Assembly: GCA_934749845.1 (NCBI GenBank) | Contig: CAKVHQ010000003.1 | Coordinates: forward strand, 1-64,000 | DNA from: an uncultured Clostridia bacterium | GTDB lineage: Bacteria; Bacillota; Clostridia; Christensenellales; UBA1242 | Length of the DNA: 64,000 bases | Direction: 5' to 3' | In this document: piece after piece, positions 61,701-64,000 of the stretch | Layout of the letters: each line of letters opens with the position of its first letter | Numbering within the stretch: position 1 is the first letter of the stretch | Notes under the pieces: generated by a model | The model's database searches: none | What the model was told of the DNA's origin: nothing | The model's input: the letters and a program-made list of their open reading frames with translations, nothing else | Program-made: the position numbers and the translations under genes

Positions 61701-64000
61701 CACAATTTATGGAACATTTCCTAATGCAATTTTTGGCATAGTTAATAAAAACTGTGTAATAGAAAATTTAAACATAAATGCAAGTGTAGAAAACAATGAT
61801 GTTTCAAGTGGTTTTGCTATTTTGACATGGTCAAACTTGGGTATTATAAAAAATGTTAATATATCTTTGCAAAAATTTAATTTAAAACTTTCAAGTAGTG
61901 TAGATTATGCCGAAACTATTACGATTGGCACAATTGCAGCTGTAAATACTGGAACAATTACAGATTGCAGTGTGCAAGGCGATATAAATATTGATGGTAA
62001 TAAAAGAAATCCACATTTCATTTTTGGTGGACTTGTTGGTACAAATGCTGGAACAATTTCGTCAAATAATAAAAATTTTGAAGCGAAGAATGATTCAAAT
62101 GAAACTATTACAAACTTCTCTGGAAAAATTTCAATTAGCAATCTTCTATATACCAACAAATACGGCACAATAATGCTAAGTAACTATATAGGTGCAGTTT
62201 GTGGTTTTAACTACAACAAATTGCAAGGTTTGAGAGTTGATAATGCTCAAATAATAGCACAAGGCTTAAGAATTGAAAACAATCAAGAAATTGCAAGTGG
62301 TTTAAATAATGTTGGCGGGCTTGTTGGTTATAGCACCGCTGAAAGATTAGAAGATGGCGGTTCAATTTTCCCAACCATTAGCGACAACTATGTTAACTGC
62401 ATAGTTAAAGGTAACTCTAATGTTGGTGGTCTTGCAGGATTTATTTTACTAGGAACAATATCAAATAACATCGTTGAATTTTATGAAACTGATGAAATTT
62501 ATCAAAACACAAACTCAAAATTCTTTGTAATTCAAGGCGAAGAAAATGTTGGTGGACTTGTTGGAGAAGCTCAAAATTCAATTATAAAAAATAACTATGT
62601 TAGGAACTATGCTGAAAAAATTTACATTAAAGGCACAACAAATGTTGGTGGTTTGATTGGTGCTGTTGGCAATTCTAATGTAACATCATGTTTTGCTTAT
62701 GTGAACATGCAAGGCACAACAAATGTTGGTGGATTGATTGGAAGCACCGATGTTGTAGCTGATGGAGATGACCGTGTTTATACTAGTGAAATTTCAAACA
62801 CATATTCTCGTGGAAAAATTGATGATAGCGAAAACATCACAAATGTTGGAGAATTGATTGGCTATTGGATTAAAGACCAAACAGCAACCTTAACAAATTC
62901 ATATTCTACAATATTATTATCAAATGTGACTGCAAATGATGATGCAAACAATGTTTACTACAATAAAACAGCAAGCGAATTAGCAACTATCTTTGGTAGT
63001 GAAATATTTAAAGATATCTGGAAAATAGATGCTTCATATAATGATGGATACCCAATTTTGATTTGCAACGAAAATAATATGGAAAAGTTTATTGCAACAG
63101 AATTGAATGTTGAAATTAAAGAAAGTTACAAAGATAACGAAAGAATTTTGGTAAAAGTAACTGAAAATTTAATCTCATTAAGTGATATTGTTTCAATAAC
63201 AAATCAAATTGGTGGCGAAGTTTCGTTAAATGATTTAATTTTAAATTCAACCAATTTGGAAGTTTTTGAAATAAATAATAAAAATCAAATTGTGTTTAAG
63301 TCTTACGGAAAAGCAAAACTTTCTGTAGCATATAAATACAATCGTTCACTTAACAAGGAAATTGACATAGTGTTTGTGCATGATGTTAAAGACTTTGGAT
63401 TAAAAGACCAAAATTTAGATAATTTAAATAAATTGAATGTTAGAACAAACTCAAACACCTTACTTTATACTTTTGCTAACGATAGCAATGGCAGTCTAAC
63501 AGCTAATAATTTGTTTATTAAAGTTCAAATTGCAAAAGTTGATGCACAAGTTAGTGATAAAGATGCCTTTAGATTTAATGGCTACGAATTTGAAACAATG
63601 GAAATTGATGGTAACGAATATTATGTTGCATATTTGCCATTAGGTTCGATTGTTTTGCAAACTTTGCAAAAATTAGAAAGTCAACTTACTCTTTCGGTTG
63701 TTGAAAAAATTGATAATGAGTATATTGAATTAACATCAAAACAAAATCTTACTCTTAACATATTTAATGGAATAACATCAATCTCGATTGATAAAGAGTC
63801 CGTAAACCTAACCACAATAAACGAAATTGAGTTTACTGTTACAATAATTGCAGATATTGAAAACATTGAAGACCTTGAATTTAATGTTACTGAATTAGAC
63901 AATCAAAATCACATTAAATTAGATAACAATAGCTCAAACTACGATTTGATTTTGATTTGTGCCGAAAACGAAAATAATCCTTTAAAAAATCAAGACGGAA
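58735..64000 (+). CDS. Giant surface lipoprotein with Ig-like and GLUG repeats (5' part)
   Basis: An open frame of more than 1755 residues that runs off the window. Residues 1-25 are a lipoprotein signal with lipobox LTGC and Cys26. Residues 30 to about 920 are successive bacterial Ig-like segments (ASISSSDVLNVVNL, EWQLSNSDDLYISTS and similar). From about residue 1000 come GLUG-type repeats with the recurring phrase NVGGL(V/I)G, for example at 62548 and 62641, ending NDGYPILI near 63060. Further beta-rich domains follow. It resembles large adhesins of Gram-positive gut bacteria. GGGG at 58722-58725 is a weak ribosome-binding site. Stop codons were checked by reading parts of the frame, not every codon. 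Confidence 0.85.
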   Translation, partial: MSKRVRKVIGVMLVVLASCFCGLTGCKGKYDDMTLELSTKSIELILDEQEDENGDTKYLGEGEFTASVGGVGSDVSREVFASISSSDVLNVVNLGVDEDGVTKFKLTANSTIKDPVKLTVRTKEGGKTASLDVTATRPLKNISYNNSYSPNAFVVVGQEKIIDSNQAILFEPAETNQKNITYTISQANGHEAKIENGKLLVTKKSSTSSTIVVTASSDQNGIDPVDIELKVVEPVSLENIVVTSQDGTKIDSQYIWSVSNLLTAQTKLKVQVDTLEDIQISASVLFSDQQIFTCSSEVNLANEITLNTLGYTGTNTLRISVKIQGYDYTTTKDIQIKVEKLPSQILVNNEDISKLAYKEYDIYSSYKNNLGQKFDISVGDQFASDKRFTLFVSEEERKYIKVVYSDGQEIDLSGNTVLSSGTSIYVIYAQTDDANPDVTPNLVIRTLGGNEFQHLEANLKFVLRISAKDISVKAYGERENILYVEQNKEVYVSYTLNPNGAYAKGITCEGYDKSLIDVDIDYSEELPLIKIKAKNVSGNLQTSFRLKLPNGYESETIYVYPYVEAQKVNLTAPKITEEYGQSIADAKYDAGNLESLVIAKGGYTKLNVVALNQNSVATVYGQTFALVDETDRNFLKINDEGYITARGVKKEDGSIKIKATIKTLAPVLDENENCLGDATVVEHEIEFSVTVFVQISSISLDKQFADLYFRNNVWYENGVLSAINKLSVNLSMYPSNAVADKIEWQLSNSDDLYISTSDDGKLCNIVADEILAGQSSDTRNLTLTVFVTQQNKVFSRTVYITLKRVYIPTNVVIDGVKHSSNGKVESVLNNELYLDVRELNDNTFIQFVSHVTGTNSAIKPTNSKVGYKVESGSSIIAVDNNGNLTFKKDDNGKYQSGVCEITVYAQGSIYDNYGDPKVKQTIKITIADGKSIETAYKIQNKQDFENMFKDAEIENHYYKIVNDIYLGSFSLNHEEERTKAPRYLSGGNHTIYGTFPNAIFGIVNKNCVIENLNINASVENNDVSSGFAILTWSNLGIIKNVNISLQKFNLKLSSSVDYAETITIGTIAAVNTGTITDCSVQGDINIDGNKRNPHFIFGGLVGTNAGTISSNNKNFEAKNDSNETITNFSGKISISNLLYTNKYGTIMLSNYIGAVCGFNYNKLQGLRVDNAQIIAQGLRIENNQEIASGLNNVGGLVGYSTAERLEDGGSIFPTISDNYVNCIVKGNSNVGGLAGFILLGTISNNIVEFYETDEIYQNTNSKFFVIQGEENVGGLVGEAQNSIIKNNYVRNYAEKIYIKGTTNVGGLIGAVGNSNVTSCFAYVNMQGTTNVGGLIGSTDVVADGDDRVYTSEISNTYSRGKIDDSENITNVGELIGYWIKDQTATLTNSYSTILLSNVTANDDANNVYYNKTASELATIFGSEIFKDIWKIDASYNDGYPILICNENNMEKFIATELNVEIKESYKDNERILVKVTENLISLSDIVSITNQIGGEVSLNDLILNSTNLEVFEINNKNQIVFKSYGKAKLSVAYKYNRSLNKEIDIVFVHDVKDFGLKDQNLDNLNKLNVRTNSNTLLYTFANDSNGSLTANNLFIKVQIAKVDAQVSDKDAFRFNGYEFETMEIDGNEYYVAYLPLGSIVLQTLQKLESQLTLSVVEKIDNEYIELTSKQNLTLNIFNGITSISIDKESVNLTTINEIEFTVTIIADIENIEDLEFNVTELDNQNHIKLDNNSSNYDLILICAENENNPLKNQDG

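Noticed and set aside
1..64000. CRISPR arrays, insertion sequences or prophage genes
   Set aside because: No regularly spaced direct repeats, transposase, integrase or phage structural motifs were seen in reading the window.

Overview
The window is a 64 kb piece of an AT-rich, low-GC Gram-positive chromosome. Its rpoBC and str operons are Bacillota-type, AGGAGG ribosome-binding sites are common, and it carries a CIRCE-controlled clpB, a class B sortase, SpoIIQ, SpoIIID and a YwmB-like protein. This suggests an uncultured, probably endospore-forming clostridial lineage (for example an anaerobic gut bacterium). The exact taxon cannot be read from the sequence.

Layout. 1-5.4 kb: 3' part of rpoB, then rpoC. 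5.5-8.3 kb: an accessory insert between rpoC and rpsL, holding a secreted SGNH hydrolase whose promoter spacer contains a G9 tract, a HicB-like protein and a small unknown. 8.4-13.1 kb: rpsL-rpsG-fusA and tuf, each block with its own promoter and structured leader. 13.2-20.1 kb: a small membrane protein, then an operon of a YwaF-like membrane domain fused to an ABC ATPase, an ABC-2 permease and a membrane-anchored beta-helix protein. 20.2-25.5 kb: clpB and phosphoketolase. 25.7-36 kb: eight tRNA genes in four loci, an rRNA/tRNA methyltransferase, two more YwaF-like proteins, and a large HRDC-helicase-nuclease protein lying between tRNA genes. 36-42 kb: small membrane proteins, rpsU, two CPBP proteases with rlmH, a sortase and tadA. 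42-54 kb: a P-type ATPase, a degenerate GlmU-like protein with pth-mfd, a PrsA-like lipoprotein, a flippase-like membrane protein and a polysaccharide deacetylase. 54-58.4 kb: a sporulation-linked block (YwmB-like, spoIIQ, acpP, spoIIID) and a TtcA-type enzyme. 58.7 kb to the end: the 5' part of a giant Ig-like/GLUG lipoprotein that runs off the window.

The most notable signals are these. (1) A homopolymeric G9 tract sits inside a -35/-10 spacer and looks phase-variable. (2) A YwaF-ABC ATPase fusion carries a strong internal ribosome-binding site, so two products are possible. (3) Several genes have promoters that place the transcription start on the start codon, suggesting leaderless mRNAs. 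(4) Two near-identical forespore sigma-F-like promoters precede the YwmB-like gene and spoIIQ. (5) An imperfect 22-bp inverted repeat flanks a 71-bp segment upstream of the giant lipoprotein. (6) A single-protein HRDC-helicase-nuclease candidate defence gene lies between tRNA genes. Genes were recognised by reading motifs; no database search was run.
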